Source of the DNA: Balamuthia mandrillaris
Taxonomy: Eukaryota > Discosea > Longamoebia > Balamuthiidae
Direction of reading: 5' to 3'
Length of the DNA stretch: 64,000 bases
NCBI GenBank assembly: GCA_031835245.1
Contig: JAVKOQ010000237.1
Location: 17,399 to 81,398 of the forward strand
Both the position numbers and the translations under genes were made by a program. How positions within the stretch are numbered: position 1 is the first letter of the stretch; every line of letters starts with the position of its first letter. The notes under the pieces were generated by a model. The model ran no database searches. It was not told the origin of the DNA and saw nothing but the letters and a program-made list of their open reading frames with translations. This document shows, in pieces, positions 43,241 through 54,943 of the stretch.

Positions 43241-46200
43241 TCACAACATATTACATTCATAAGCCAATTTGAGGATGGTGGATTGGAGGTGTGGGCTTTC
43301 ATCACAAACGTCCAAAGCAAACAGATAGCTGGCCAACGCTTCCAACATCATGTCTTGCTCCTCATACTCCCTTTAAAAAAAAAAAGAAAAAGGAAAACAA
43401 AAGAACAATATGAGGAAGGATGATGGAGGAAGATGGAGGGATGTAAGGAACAAACCTGGCTTGTTGCACGTATTGGTTGTAGTGAGCAATCTCTTCTGCG
43501 GTCAAATCGGGAAAAGTCACTGAGACGGCCTTTTCTGTGGTAACGATAGGAGGAAACCACTCTGGTGGCTCTGCTTCGTTCGTTTCCTCATCGCTAGCAG
43601 AAATTATGTAATCTTGTTGATGTTCAGCAGTAATGGGCTCTTGGCTCTCCTTCAGGGGATGCTCCTCTTTCTGCTTGGGTGAGACACCCTCTTCAGGCTG
43701 GCAGCACCCCTCGTGAGTGGTTTTGTTCTTCTTGATGGTGCGAAGGATTTGTGTCAACATCTCGTCGTCTTCCAGTTCCTCGTCTGTCTCATCGTTCGGC
43801 AAAGGAGGCACCACAATCGGAACGTGCTCGAAAGGATCCTCTTCTTGCGAAACTACGTTGCACTGTGGTGCGTCGATATCATCGTCAGAACCCGCCACAA
43901 CACTATCTTGATGCTGTTTGTTCTCTTTCCATAAGGCAATGTCCCCACTGCATAGTTGGTCCGGGGTATCTTCTGATGAGGGCATTTCTTCGATAGAGTC
44001 GTCTTCTGCTTCCGATACACTTTCGTTCTCTTCCATATCACAGTCATCCTGTTCCAAAGCTTGCATAGCCTCTGGTGTCATATCCGTAAAGAGAAGATCA
44101 TGGTCGCTAATGCCAAAGATGCCTATCCATTAGAATGTGTAAGTTACAAAGAGAAAAAAGAAAAGCCAAGGACGACAAAGGAGCCACTACCTAGAGAATG
44201 TAGAAACTCAAGGTGCTTGTCCAGCGTTGGGTCGGTGATACGCTGATGGGAATGAAGACGTTGGAGCTGGCGCTGGGTTGTGCTCTCTCCGGTGTCTCCC
44301 AGCTGGAACATCACCTTCAGCTCCATCTCCGTAAAATAGCGAACAGTATTGGCCTTGTTGTCAAGCGTCTTCATGAGGGCTACCTTGAAGACTTGCTTTC
44401 GGTATATCTTCTCCTCGATTGTGGCGCATGTAATGAGTCGATAGACCACCACATCCCGTTTCTGGGAGATACGATAAGCTCTATCCACAGCTTGGTCATC
44501 TCGCGAGTTCCATGCTGGATCAACTGTTGCGGCATTTTCGTTTAGTTTAACCTATAATCGCAAAGGCTAAAGAGCAACCAGGAGAGAATCGTGGACGTAC
44601 ATATAACGACTCTGTCAGCGCTGGTAAGGTTGATTCCAAGACCACCCACTTGTGTGGTCAACAGAAAACAAAAGTAGGAAGGATCTTCATTGAACATACG
44701 GATCCGCTGTTGCCTATCTGATGTCTTGGTCACCGACCCATCAATGCGGAGGAACTTGTATTTCTTTCAACAACAATAACTTAGTAGGAAGCATTACAAA
44801 TAGAAGAGAAGGGAAAGAGAGAGAATATAGAGTGAACGGAAGACCACAACAGAAGCCGAACCTCATGAATGAGCACGGATTGAATGATGTTCAGCATTTT
44901 GCAAGACTGGCTGAAGATAAGCACACGGTGACCCTCCTGTTTGAGGTTAGCAAGCAGTTGAACCAAAAAGTGAAGTTTGCCAGACAAAGGAATTATTCTC
45001 TCCAATGTTCGGGCTGACTTGATCTCACACCTGAGAGAACAAGAGTTAGACTCAAACATAAGGGTCAACACAATAAAGAACGCACGTCTCAGAGATGTCC
45101 GTGTCAAACTCAGGAGGAAAGTTGATGTGCCTGCAAAGCTTCATTTCTTTGCGCAACAATAAAGGGTGGTCACATATCTTCTTCATGACCGTAATGGCGG
45201 CCAGCGGCGACTTTGTCTTGTTCAACACCAGCTTAACATCCTCCGTCTCCAGAAAGCTTCGGTATAGTTGCTCCTGCATTGGGCTGATGTGGACCCATAC
45301 GATAAAATCGTTCTTGCGGACCGATAACTGTGGGGGTTTTTTGTTGGCCACCATCACGTCCTTCTGCTCTTCGCTTTCACTATCTTCCGAAACAATGTTT
45401 GTTTCTGCCTCTTCTTTCTCAACTTCGTTGGTGTTATCCGCATGTGGCTCGGAAGTGGAAGAAGCAGAGGGGAATATCTGGCTCTTCTCTCTGCGCAGAA
45501 AGTGGGGTTGAATGCGTTGCCGCAGTGCTTCAGCCATTTGTGCTCCCAACATTTGTTCCTTGGCACTGGCTTTGCGATGGTTGCCTCGTACTATCACCTC
45601 CTCAAACTCGGTCTGAAAATCTTTCAAAGTGCCCAGCAATTGGCCTTTGCATGCCCAATTGAACAGAGCCCACATTTCCTGACCGTATATATGTTCTTGT
45701 AAGAAAAACAAACACAAACATGACAAAATACGAGCAATGCCACTAAAATGAAAAGGAGAGACGCACTTTGAGATTGTTTTGAACGGGAGTACCGGAGAGG
45801 ATCAAACGGTGTTGAGCATTAAGTTTGGCGCAACTCTTCGAGATTTTGGCAGATGGATTCTTGATCTTATGTCCCTCGTCCAGTACCACATAGTCCCACG
45901 CCTGCCCGTTCGCCAACTCGTTCATCTTTTCAACGTTCGATAATACCATTCCTAGTTTCGTAACATATGAGGCCAACATAGCCATATGCAAGAGAGAGAG
46001 AGAGAGAGAGAAGAGAAGAGAAGAGGAGAAGAAATACCATAAGTAGTGAGGAGAATGCCTCCTTTGGATAGGATAGCATCCAACTCGGTATCGCGTTTGG
46101 CCTTGGCGGTTCCGTGGAATACTCTGACACGAGTCTTTGTGCCCCATTTTTGAAGCTCTTCACGCCAGTGCTCCAACAAGGATACTGGCATCACTATCAT

Positions 46201-46364
46201 GGCATGACTGATGGCGTGCATCTGAAATAAGCCTATGAGGAATGAGATAACTTGGATGGTTTTTCCTAAACCCATGTCGTCCTTTTAAAAACATACTTTG
46301 TCAGCCTAAGCGTTTCTCGGACCGATATAAGAGGAGAGGAGAGGGAGAGGAGAGAAGAGGGAGA

Positions 46365-46406
<42 letters not shown>

Positions 46407-47416
46407 GATACCCCAAGAATGCCACCAGGCCTTTTCTTATTTTGATGGAGTTGCCACAGGAATGCCACGCCATCCTTCTGATAGTCAAACAGACGCGCAA
46501 ACATGTCTTTGGAAAGGGAGAAGCCTCCCTTCATGACATACCGCTCCGTGAAAGCGTTGAAAAACCAGTGGCTGGAGGAGGGGAGTGGTTGCAGCTTCTC
46601 TTCAAAGGATTGGATCTTGTTGTCGAGCTTTTCAGACGGCTTAAGAAGCTGGGCCTTCTTGAGGGCCTGAAGGGCCTCCAGGTGTTGCCCTTGCTTTACG
46701 AAAGCTTTGGCCTTGTTAACCAGCTGTTTGAACTTTCGCTTATCTGCAACACTCAGTACAATATTCCGGTTGTTGCTCGTCTTGTTCTCTGTTTTGGCAA
46801 TAGGTGGTGGCAGTAATGCAACACGCCTTTCTCGACTATGAGAAGAAGAAGAAGAAGAAGAAGAAGAAGAAGAAGAAGAAGAAGAAGAAGAACAAGAAGA
46901 AGAAGAACAAGAAGAAGAAGAACAAGAAGAAGGGACTTTAAGAGAAGGCTTCTTCGGTTGAACAGTATTTTCGGATGAAGCATAAGGTAGGTGTGCCATG
47001 CGTGAAGGAGAGACAAGTCGTTTGTTGGAGGATGCAGGAGGCGATGGACGAGTCGAAAGTTTTAGCGGCTTCTGTTTGTCGTGGTGCCGATGCTCATATT
47101 TGAGCAGAGGGCGAACGTTAGGAACGATCGTTGTGGCAGGAGGAGCGACTGGTTGCATTTGTAAGGCCAGTTTAACCAGCCGCTTCCGCTTGGCAGAGGA
47201 AGAGGGAACAGACGCCGAGGACTCACCGTGGTCCTTTTGGGTGGAAGTAACATTCCGTGCAGCGCTGTTGTTCTCCTTGTCCGCCTCCACCGCGAGGGCG
47301 AGTTCGCCCTCAAACTCTAACTCGAAGCCAAAATTGGGAAGCTCAGTGGCACCCTTGGGATAGCGTGCACTTGCTGCAAGTTTCTTGGCAGGGGTGGTTG
47401 GCTCTTCTCCCTTCAT
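43241..47416 (-). CDS. ERCC6L: PICH/ERCC6L-like SNF2 DNA translocase
   Basis: ATG 47416. The N-terminal 200 residues are disordered with a poly-Ser run, followed by a TPR-like [26 protein letters not shown]. The SNF2 core shows [20 protein letters not shown] with DDMGLGKT (Walker A), [52 protein letters not shown] and PHFLRREKS. The helicase C half has [46 protein letters not shown] and [20 protein letters not shown]. After an acidic stretch the gene ends with a second TPR-like repeat ([24 protein letters not shown]) at TGA 43243-43241. TPR at both ends plus ACxGxLLGTLKxF is particular to PICH, the mitotic ATPase on ultrafine anaphase bridges. CSB/ERCC6 is the alternative but lacks these TPRs. 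Confidence 0.85.
46842..46933. repeat. (GAA)n inside coding exon (poly-Ser on the minus strand)
   Basis: About 90 bases of GAA with three GAACAA interruptions. In the PICH-like frame it reads as Ser with a few Cys. Length polymorphism is likely. Confidence 0.8.
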
Positions 47417-47525
47417 CTCGGCAAAGTCTCTCTTCCTCGTGTGTTTCGCTTTCCTCTCTTTTTTTTTTTTCCTCAACTGGTGGCAGGCAGCAGCAGCAGC
47501 AATTGGTGTGCATAATCGCCGTTTA

Positions 47526-47539
47526 TTTTGGCGGCAAAA
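47526..47539. promoter_or_regulatory. Palindromic E2F-type box upstream of the PICH-like gene
   Basis: TTTTGGCGGCAAAA sits 110 bp upstream of the PICH-like start. It fits the E2F/DP core TTTSSCGC-like pattern (TTTTGGCGG) and is nearly palindromic. PICH is a mitotic gene, so cell-cycle control by E2F/DP would make sense. Inference from one site only. Confidence 0.4.
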
Positions 47540-47662
47540 CTAGCCGTTAGAACTAAGAGACAAGAGAAAAGACACAACAGGCTTCTGATTCACAACAATG
47601 AAGGCTTCTCCTCCTCCTCCTCCTACTGCGGAGGAAACCACAACTACAATTACATTTTTTTT

Positions 47663-50600
47663 TCATGGTGCCTTGCTTTGGAGGTCGCGCAGCACGGTTA
47701 CCCATTTATCCTGTTCGACCTTGCTAAGGAAGGCAAAAGCGCTTACCCTCTGCTCTTTTTGGTAAATGCTACTGCTGCGGTAGTTGCTGCTGCCGGTCTG
47801 CTTTTTGCGGGGATCTTTCTTGCGAAGGGTGCTCGTTTGTTGCACTTCAAGGTGGTCAGTGACTATGTACACTCCATTCTCCCCGTGGTTGTCGAATTCC
47901 AGGAAGCGCGACTTGTCAAAAGTAAGAATGTCGGTAAAACGGAATATGGGCTCCGGTTCTTTCTTGTCTCCTTTTGGCTGTCGTCGAGGGCCGCTCTTCT
48001 CCTTCTTTTTCTCCTTTTGGCTGGGAATAGTGGGTCGCAGCCTCTCCGTTGTTATGAGGCAGTCATTGAAGATGAACACGTGAACCAGCGAGCCAGTCTG
48101 TTTGCGACCCGCGCCGCCGAGAGCCGTCACGTTTGGCAACTGCATCCAATCCGTTTCCATGATGAACCTACGGGTAGATGGCACTACTGCCTCCTACGTT
48201 TAAACCTAGTTTAACACGTTGCCGAAGAGCGAAACAAGAAACTGAGGAAAAGCAAGTTCAATACGAACATCAAAGCCGATAATACGGCGGAGAATGCGCT
48301 TTACTTGAGTGAAAGCCTCTCCTTCTTGAAGAGTTTGTTCGATCTGTCTTTCTGTTCTGCGGACTTTATCATAGGCTGCCGCAATATTGTCATAGTCTTG
48401 ATGCTCTTCCGCCGTGTACTTCAGCAGTTTCTTGTGTGTATTAAAGGTTGCAAGCAGTCAGTATGATCAATTGTTTTCTCATCAATAATATAAGAGTGCA
48501 TACCTTCAGAGTATTAGAGTAGAAGGATATGTGTTCGATGGGGAGTTCAAGATACTTTTCGAGAGCTTTGGCGTGGTTCTTGGCTTGTAGGTCCTGTTCG
48601 TGAAACCCACGTTAGCATCCATAAGCATTTGCGGAAGAGTGCTAGGAGATGATAATGGAGGAAAATATACCTTCACTTTGGCAGCGAACAACTCGTTGCC
48701 CATAATGTACTGTGCCAAGACCGCTTTGCGATCTTCATGTTTGCTATGATAATCCAGATACAGTCTCAACATTGGAATCTACAACCAACGAATGAGGACG
48801 GAGGGAAAGTAAATGATGAGTTTTGGGAATGAGAGAGAGGGAGAGAGAGAGAGAGAGAGAGAGAGCAGAGAGAGAGATGAGGCAGAAAACCATGTTAAGA
48901 AACAGATCGCCAACAAGTCCAGAAACAGTTGCATTGAGTCGTTCATCTAAGGCATCACGGAACTCAGCACTGAGAGTGGCAAGGGTAGCAATGTTGCCAA
49001 ACAGCACCTCAATGTCGGGTTGCTGTATACCGCCAAGATTGGAGACAAGCAACGGCTCTTCGTAAACCTTGACGCATCTCTGCAATTTGGCGCAGTATTT
49101 ATGCTCCAAGGTAAGAGCCTGCCGCAGAATAGCCCATCTCTTTAATATCCTCTGCCCTGACTCGGTCTCCTTCAGGTCGCTCACTAAAGGGGAACTATGT
49201 GTTACAATATAAGATGAATGTACGTGAGGCAACACGAACCCATTTCAGAAAAGCGTTGCCTCATACCCCTGTGCCGCACAATCTCTTGGCAGCACACTAA
49301 TCTTTGAACGTTTTCCTTGCGGCTATACCACTGCGTTATCTCATGCTTCTCAGCCTCTGTCAACTCTGGTAATACTCTCTCTTTGCCTTTCTTTATACGG
49401 GCAGTAGTAAGCGTTGAAGCTTTGGTACCCTTTCTTGGTGAGGAAGTAAAAGTTGAGGAAGTCCCCTTATTCAATGGAAAACGAGATAGAGAAGGCTGTG
49501 CTTGAGCGTTTGAACGTAGCCCGTCCTTGATGAGCTGTTGCATGCCAAGCTTGGTCAGGTTAAGAGCATGGCTGGTAGTACCCTTGTTTGCATCTTGTTG
49601 AACCTTTAAAAGTATATCCAAGGCTTTGTCCTTATCCTCTTCAGTCTTACACTTTATGACCAACCTGCTGTTATTACTGCTGTTTTCCAGGCATATCATA
49701 TTGGAAATAACTAAATGTGAAAGAGACTTGTTAAATGCACATCTCACCAAAAGATGAAAGAGATACGCACAACTATCACTTGGGAGCTCCATAACAACAA
49801 CATCTCTCCAATAAAGCAAACAGTGAAAACGGAATGTTCTCTTCTTGCTTGGTCGGGCAAGCAGGATACAATCGTTGAATAAGAAAGCGTGCATCTGCTC
49901 TGTTCGCACCAAGGATTTTTTCCTCTTCTGTCGAGCTTTGGCGAGGGCTTCACCTCCACCTACAACAAAAGCCCAAAAGTATCCATCTTTGTCTGCTACC
50001 ACGTGACGATCAAGCGTCACCAAGTCCTTTTAGAAAGTTACAGTAAGGTACCATACCCCAAAGGAAGGATGGAGAACAGAGAGTGATATCGGTACATTGA
50101 ATCCAATAAGTTGCATTTGGATTTGGTTAACATGGAGCTTGCAGTCCTCAATGCTTTGTCTTGTGTTGATTAAAGAAAGCAATTGGTTCAGTTTGAGATG
50201 AGCCTCGGTTAAGTCGTCATAGTCCATGTGCTCGTCAGGAGTATAATTGAGCAATTCCTTTAGAGTATCATTGGTTTGCACAGGTTGGGAGAAAGAATGA
50301 AAAAAAAAGTTGGATGTGTTACCCTCAATAACAGGGAATAACGTGGAATACGTTGTATTGGAAAGATGAGATAATCTTCCAGTGATAGTTGCGACCCAGT
50401 GCCGCGGCTTAGGCTCTAATGGCCATGTGAGAGAATGTCACTGACTAACAAATAATAGCTAGCAAGAAGTTACAAAGAGAAAGGTAATACGAACATTCAG
50501 CAGAGCAACCACAGATTTGTCTTTCTGTATATCGATGAGAAGCTGGCTAGCGCTGCTATGGTTACGATAGTAGCGGGAGTATAGTTGAAACAAAGGCACC

Positions 50601-50896
50601 ATTTTGATGAAGATGTCGCCTATCTTGATGTCGGTACAAGTCATGGTAAAGCTGCATTCAAGCCGGTCTTCTAATTGAGACAAGAACTTCTTGTTAAGGC
50701 TCAAAAGAAGCTCCATGTTTCCGAACAACGTTTCTACATGACGCTGTGTAAGAGGCCCGTCGTAGTCTTCTCTCAATAGTTCAGCTTTAATGCCTTTTAA
50801 GTAAACCTATATATGTACGTTAAAATAAAAAGAACATCTTCATTTCTCTCTTTCTCTCTTTCTCTCTTTCTCTTTCTCTTTCTCTCTCTCTGTCTC

Positions 50897-50927
<31 letters not shown>

Positions 50928-53494
50928 TTGTGCCTCTGCAGACAAACCTCAACAGCGATAGAAAGGTCTCGCACGTAAGACCTTTCAGTGGTGCATATTT
51001 CTATCAGCGCTTTTCTTCGTTTGAGAGCTCGCACGGATTGTTCATCTTTGTAAACAGTCGCTGCATACGAAATCAACATAAGCGATGTCGCTAAGAGAAC
51101 AACAATGGGAACATATGTACCCAAATTATGGAAGCGTCTGCGTGTCAGCACAGCTCGTATGATTCTCTGGCAACGGATAACGGCATTGAGGTCGTAGTCT
51201 TGGTATTTAGGAGGCGTACTGGTAGCGGCTTTATGCTTGTTCCTCTTAAGCTTGCTTGCTATGTTCGTGGTAGTAGTTGGTAGAACGGTCTTCACAGTCA
51301 TAGAGTCGGTGCTCTTTTTACAAGAGCTGGTCACATCATCCTCTTTTTGCTTCTGCTTCAGCTTCTTAAAGTAAGCAAACTTTGCAAAGGGCTCAGCCTC
51401 TGAAGAAGTGTGAGAGGCTGCCTTAACTGGCTGTTGTCGTGAGACGACAGCGTCTGTATTCTCTGGTGGAGCATCGATGCGACTGTGTGGCCTTCTGTGC
51501 AAAGCCATTGATGGCTGAGAAGCAGTGGCTCTTTCTCCTATGGTGGCCTCTTTGTCGTTAGTCCCATAGGTAGAAGAGGAGGAAGGAAGGACGTCAAAGG
51601 AACGAGCGGGGCCATGCATTAAGCCGCTGGCGCTGGTCATAGGGGAACCAAGCTTTGCCATGATGGCCCGCCTTTGCTCTTTCTGGGAGAGTTTAGCTTC
51701 AAACTCGGCAAGTTGGGCTCGTAGCAGGTCATTATCCGACTGCAGAGCTTCGAGGCGTAGCTTCAATTGCTGGACTTCCAGCTCCTTCTTCCTTTCAGTT
51801 TCCTCCCACCTCTTTCTTTCGCCTCGCATGCTCTCTCGCTCCTCCTCGGCTCCTTTCAACCGCTCCTCCCATTCTCTCAACTGTTGTTCTTTATCGTCAA
51901 GTGCTTGCTCCCGCTTTTTCCATTGCTCTTCTGTCAGCTGCGATAGTTCTGCGTCTAAGGCAGCATTCAGGTCTATAGTTTCTTCCTCTTCCTCTTCCTC
52001 TTCTTCTTCTTCTATCAACCGCGATAGTTCTGCGTCTAATGCAGCAGCCAAGTCTTTTGCCTCTCCTTCATTGACTGCGTCATTGAAGCCCTCAACTTTC
52101 ACTTGTAAGTGTTGCAGCGATGGTTCCTCTAGTTGTTTCACTGTCGAGAGCGCTTCACTGTGTTGCAACACGCTACCATTCCTGCCCTTGTCACGACCAT
52201 CTTGTTTGGCACATGCAAAGGTAGCCTCCTGACTTGCGGTACTCGCAATGGCTGCGCTCTGTCTTTCTTTCTCTTGGATTTTTGGTAAAGTTGAGGAGGA
52301 AGGCTCGCCCGAAGAAGGTGATGGTGCAGCCGCCACAGCTCCAAATAGCTTTCGAAAAGCAAGATTCTTGCTCTCTTCTCCAATGGAAAGGTCGCCACTA
52401 ACCTTCAGCTGGTCTATTTCGGTATGGGCACGCACCACCGGAGAGACCGGTTGAGATTGCCTTTGCGCCAATAGTTCCTTTTCCCTCTTTTCTTCCTCCT
52501 CTCTTTCTATTCGTTCTCGTTCCCTTCGGTCGCTCTCTTCCCTTTCGTCCTTCTCTTTCCGTGATAAAGGTGACGAGGGCGGTGTCTCCTCTCCCGTCTC
52601 TAAGGATTCTGTATCGTTGCTGGAGGGGCGGAGCTTGCTGGTAGCCTTCTTCTGGGAGGAGGAGCGGACGTGTCGCCTTCCAGAACCGTGTTGTTTTCTT
52701 TGTTGTTTTTCTTCCTTTTCTTTGTCGAGCTCCTGCAGAGCCTCTTCCAGTATGTCTTCCAGAGAAATGTCGAATGAATCGAAGGAGGAGGAGGAGGAAA
52801 GCGTTCCGATGGGGTCCTTGTGCCTCTGGATCGGTTGCTTCTCTTCTTTCTTTTCCCTCTTCTGTTTCTTTACTTCTTTTTTATGCATTTGGGCATTACT
52901 CTTTTTCACCGTTTTCACTGTCTGCAGGCGTTGTTCGTCGTTCCCTTCTTTGTTGTCTTTGTCTTTATCTATGGCTTCTTCTTGTTTTTTGTCTTGCCTT
53001 AGGGCTTTTTCTTCTCTTCTTTCAACGTTGCCATCAACCCCTGGAGTTGCTTTGTCGTGCAAGAGCGTGTTCCTCACTTCCACCTCTTTCTCGTTCTCTT
53101 CAACTGGTTGTGGTGCTCTCTCCTCTTGCCTTGGTTGTAGTGAGTCTGTCTGCTGTCTCACTTCCCATGTGGTAGTAGGAGAAGCTACAGCTGCAGAACT
53201 AGCATAAGAAACCAAGGAGGAGGAAGAAGAACAAGAAGAAGCAGGAGGAGAGGAAAGACAAGTTTGTTCAGTGGCAGCTGCGAGCTGAGGTCTTTTTCTG
53301 GCAGGAGGTGGTGTTTTGGGGGTCTCTTCTTGGCGAACAGCCTTTACTGTTTTGCAGCCGGTGCTGCTGCTTCCTGAGGCGGAGAAGCGACCGGAAGAGT
53401 AAGGAGAGGGCGGCGGAGAATTGACGCCTTTGGTGGCACCATATTGAAACAGCCGGTGCAAACTTTTGGCTGCCGGGTCTTTGTTGGTGTTCAT
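47663..53494 (-). CDS. Double DH-PH Rho guanine nucleotide exchange factor with N-terminal membrane segment
   Basis: The large first exon (ATG 53494 to about 50952) encodes some 800 mostly disordered residues. It includes a long coiled coil (LREWEERLKGAEEERESMRGE and on), a basic IQ-like NAVIRCQRIIRAVLTRRRF, a hydrophobic VPIVVLLATSLMLISYAATVY, and the start of DH1 (ALIEICTTERSYVRDLSIAVE). DH1 continues with VETLFGNMELLLSLNKKFL. PH1 has MHAFLFNDCILLARPSKKR. DH2 begins LTLEHKYCAKLQRCVKVYEEPL and IEVLFGNIATLATLS. PH2 has LVHVFIFNDCLITTERL and ends WVTVLRDLQSKAP at TGA 47665-47663. DH domains swap GDP for GTP on Rho/Rac proteins, and PH domains bind lipids. An in-frame non-ATG extension upstream of 53494 is possible. 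An alternative is two adjacent GEF genes, but no start or stop separates them. Confidence 0.78.
50845..50934 (+). repeat. (TC)n/TTTCTC microsatellite; purine-rich in the transcript
   Basis: About 90 bases of TC-type repeat in the first intron of the RhoGEF gene. The gene runs on the minus strand, so its RNA is (GA)n here, one of two exceptions to the usual orientation in this window. Confidence 0.88.
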
Positions 53495-53791
53495 GGGTAC
53501 CTCCAGGCTAATTGTGCCTGGCTGGATGCTGCTTGTGGAAAAAACAAGCACCGGCAATTATGATATAAGTATCACATCATTACAGGGAGGAGGAGGAGGA
53601 GGCGGCATTAATGGATGGGCACTATCCGTGTCGTCATGACATGCGTTACTATGTCGGTGACGTGGCCACCTCCGGAGAAGAGAGAAGACAGAAGAGTGAA
53701 GAGCAAGGGAGAAGAGAGGAGAGAGCACAGAGAGAGGGGAGAGGGAGGGTTGTCTTGCTGATTTGCTCTCTGGGAGTGATAAAGGAACGGA
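53495..53791. promoter_or_regulatory. Divergent promoter, RhoGEF / ARL1
   Basis: 297 bases between the two start codons. They include a GGAGGAGGAGGAGG stretch near 53590, a TGACGTGGCC box near 53660 (CRE/E-box-like) and GAGAGA-rich sequence at 53700-53750. No coding exon. Confidence 0.4.
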
Positions 53792-54532
53792 ATGGGTATG
53801 CTGTGGTTCTTGTTTGTTTGGCTTGTTCATGAATGTTTCTTCCCTTCGCTCTCTCTCTCTCTCTCCCTCACTCCCTGCCATGGTTTTCTCTCTATTCTGT
53901 CTTTAGGGCAGCTATTCAGCAGGCTGCTGGGAAGGCTATGGGGCGCACAGAGACCTGTCAAGATACTGATACTGGGGTTGGACGGGGCTGGTTTGGCTCT
54001 CCCTTCCATTCTCGTTGCTCTTTGGCTTATTATTATTGTACTCTCTTCTTTGCTGTTGTCCATGTTCCTTGGTTTCTTTCTTATTGAAGGAAAAACAACT
54101 GTATTGTACCAATTGCAGTGTGGTGAAGTCGTTTCTTCCACCCCCAGTACGCTTTCTCTGCCATTCTCCCTTACTCCCTGCTCTGCTGCTCTCTCGCTGT
54201 TCTCTTCTCTCGCCGTTCTCTTCTCTCTTCTCTCTTCTTCTCCCTCCTGCCAAGAGACTAACTCGGAAGGAAACAGCGATAGGATTTAACATGGAGACTG
54301 TAACGTACAAAAATGTGGTATTTCAGGTGTGGGATTTAGGAGGGCAAACCAAAATACGGTTCGTTGTTTTGTGCTCTTCCCGTCATTGCATAGCGTACTG
54401 ATGAGGGCGTAATAGACCGTATTGGCGGTACTACTATGAAAAGACTGATGCTATCATTTACATTGTTGACTCAGCTGATCGCGATAGAATTGGAGAGTCG
54501 AAGCGAGAACTACACGCTATGTTACTTGTTCG

Positions 54533-54564
<32 letters not shown>

Positions 54565-54943
54565 ACCCTCACCCTTTCTTCTCTCTCTCGCTTCTCTCTC
54601 TCCTGTTGGTTTTCACCACCCAACCAAACCGCAAATTAGGAAGATGAGTTGAAGGATGCAGCTTTCTTGGTGCTTGCGAACAAGCAAGATTTGCCAGGGG
54701 TTCTTTCTGAAGCGGAAGGTATTATTTATACACATGCTCTCTCTCCTTCTCTCTGATTATTCTCTGCTTACTCTGGATTGGTTATTGTTGCATGAAGTAT
54801 CAGCAGCATTGGAATTGGATAGATTGAAAGAGCGGCAATGGGCCATTTACAAAACATCTGCCATCAAAGGCACTGGTTTATACGAGGGCTTAGACTGGTT
54901 ATTCCATTTCCTCCTCTCCTCTCTCCTCTCTCCCTCCCTCTAA
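53792..54943 (+). CDS. ARL1: ADP-ribosylation factor-like GTPase 1
   Basis: Seven exons: 53792-53795 (only ATGG), 53907-53990, 54090-54146, 54277-54358, 54416-54527, 54640-54718 and 54798-54943. They join in frame to 187 residues. [14 protein letters not shown] starts with Gly2, a myristoylation site in ARF proteins, and an amphipathic helix. GTPase boxes are GLDGAGKTT (G1), T in the TPTIGFN-like switch 1 (reads [13 protein letters not shown]), WDLGGQ (G3), ANKQD (G4) and TSAIKGTG (G5 side). Switch and interswitch residues are closest to ARL1, which recruits GRIP-domain golgins at the trans-Golgi. The C-terminus is odd: after GLDWLF the last residues ([10 protein letters not shown]) come from a CTCTCCTC repeat instead of the usual basic tail. 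The 4-nt first exon was fixed by the frame and the conserved MG. Confidence 0.93.
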
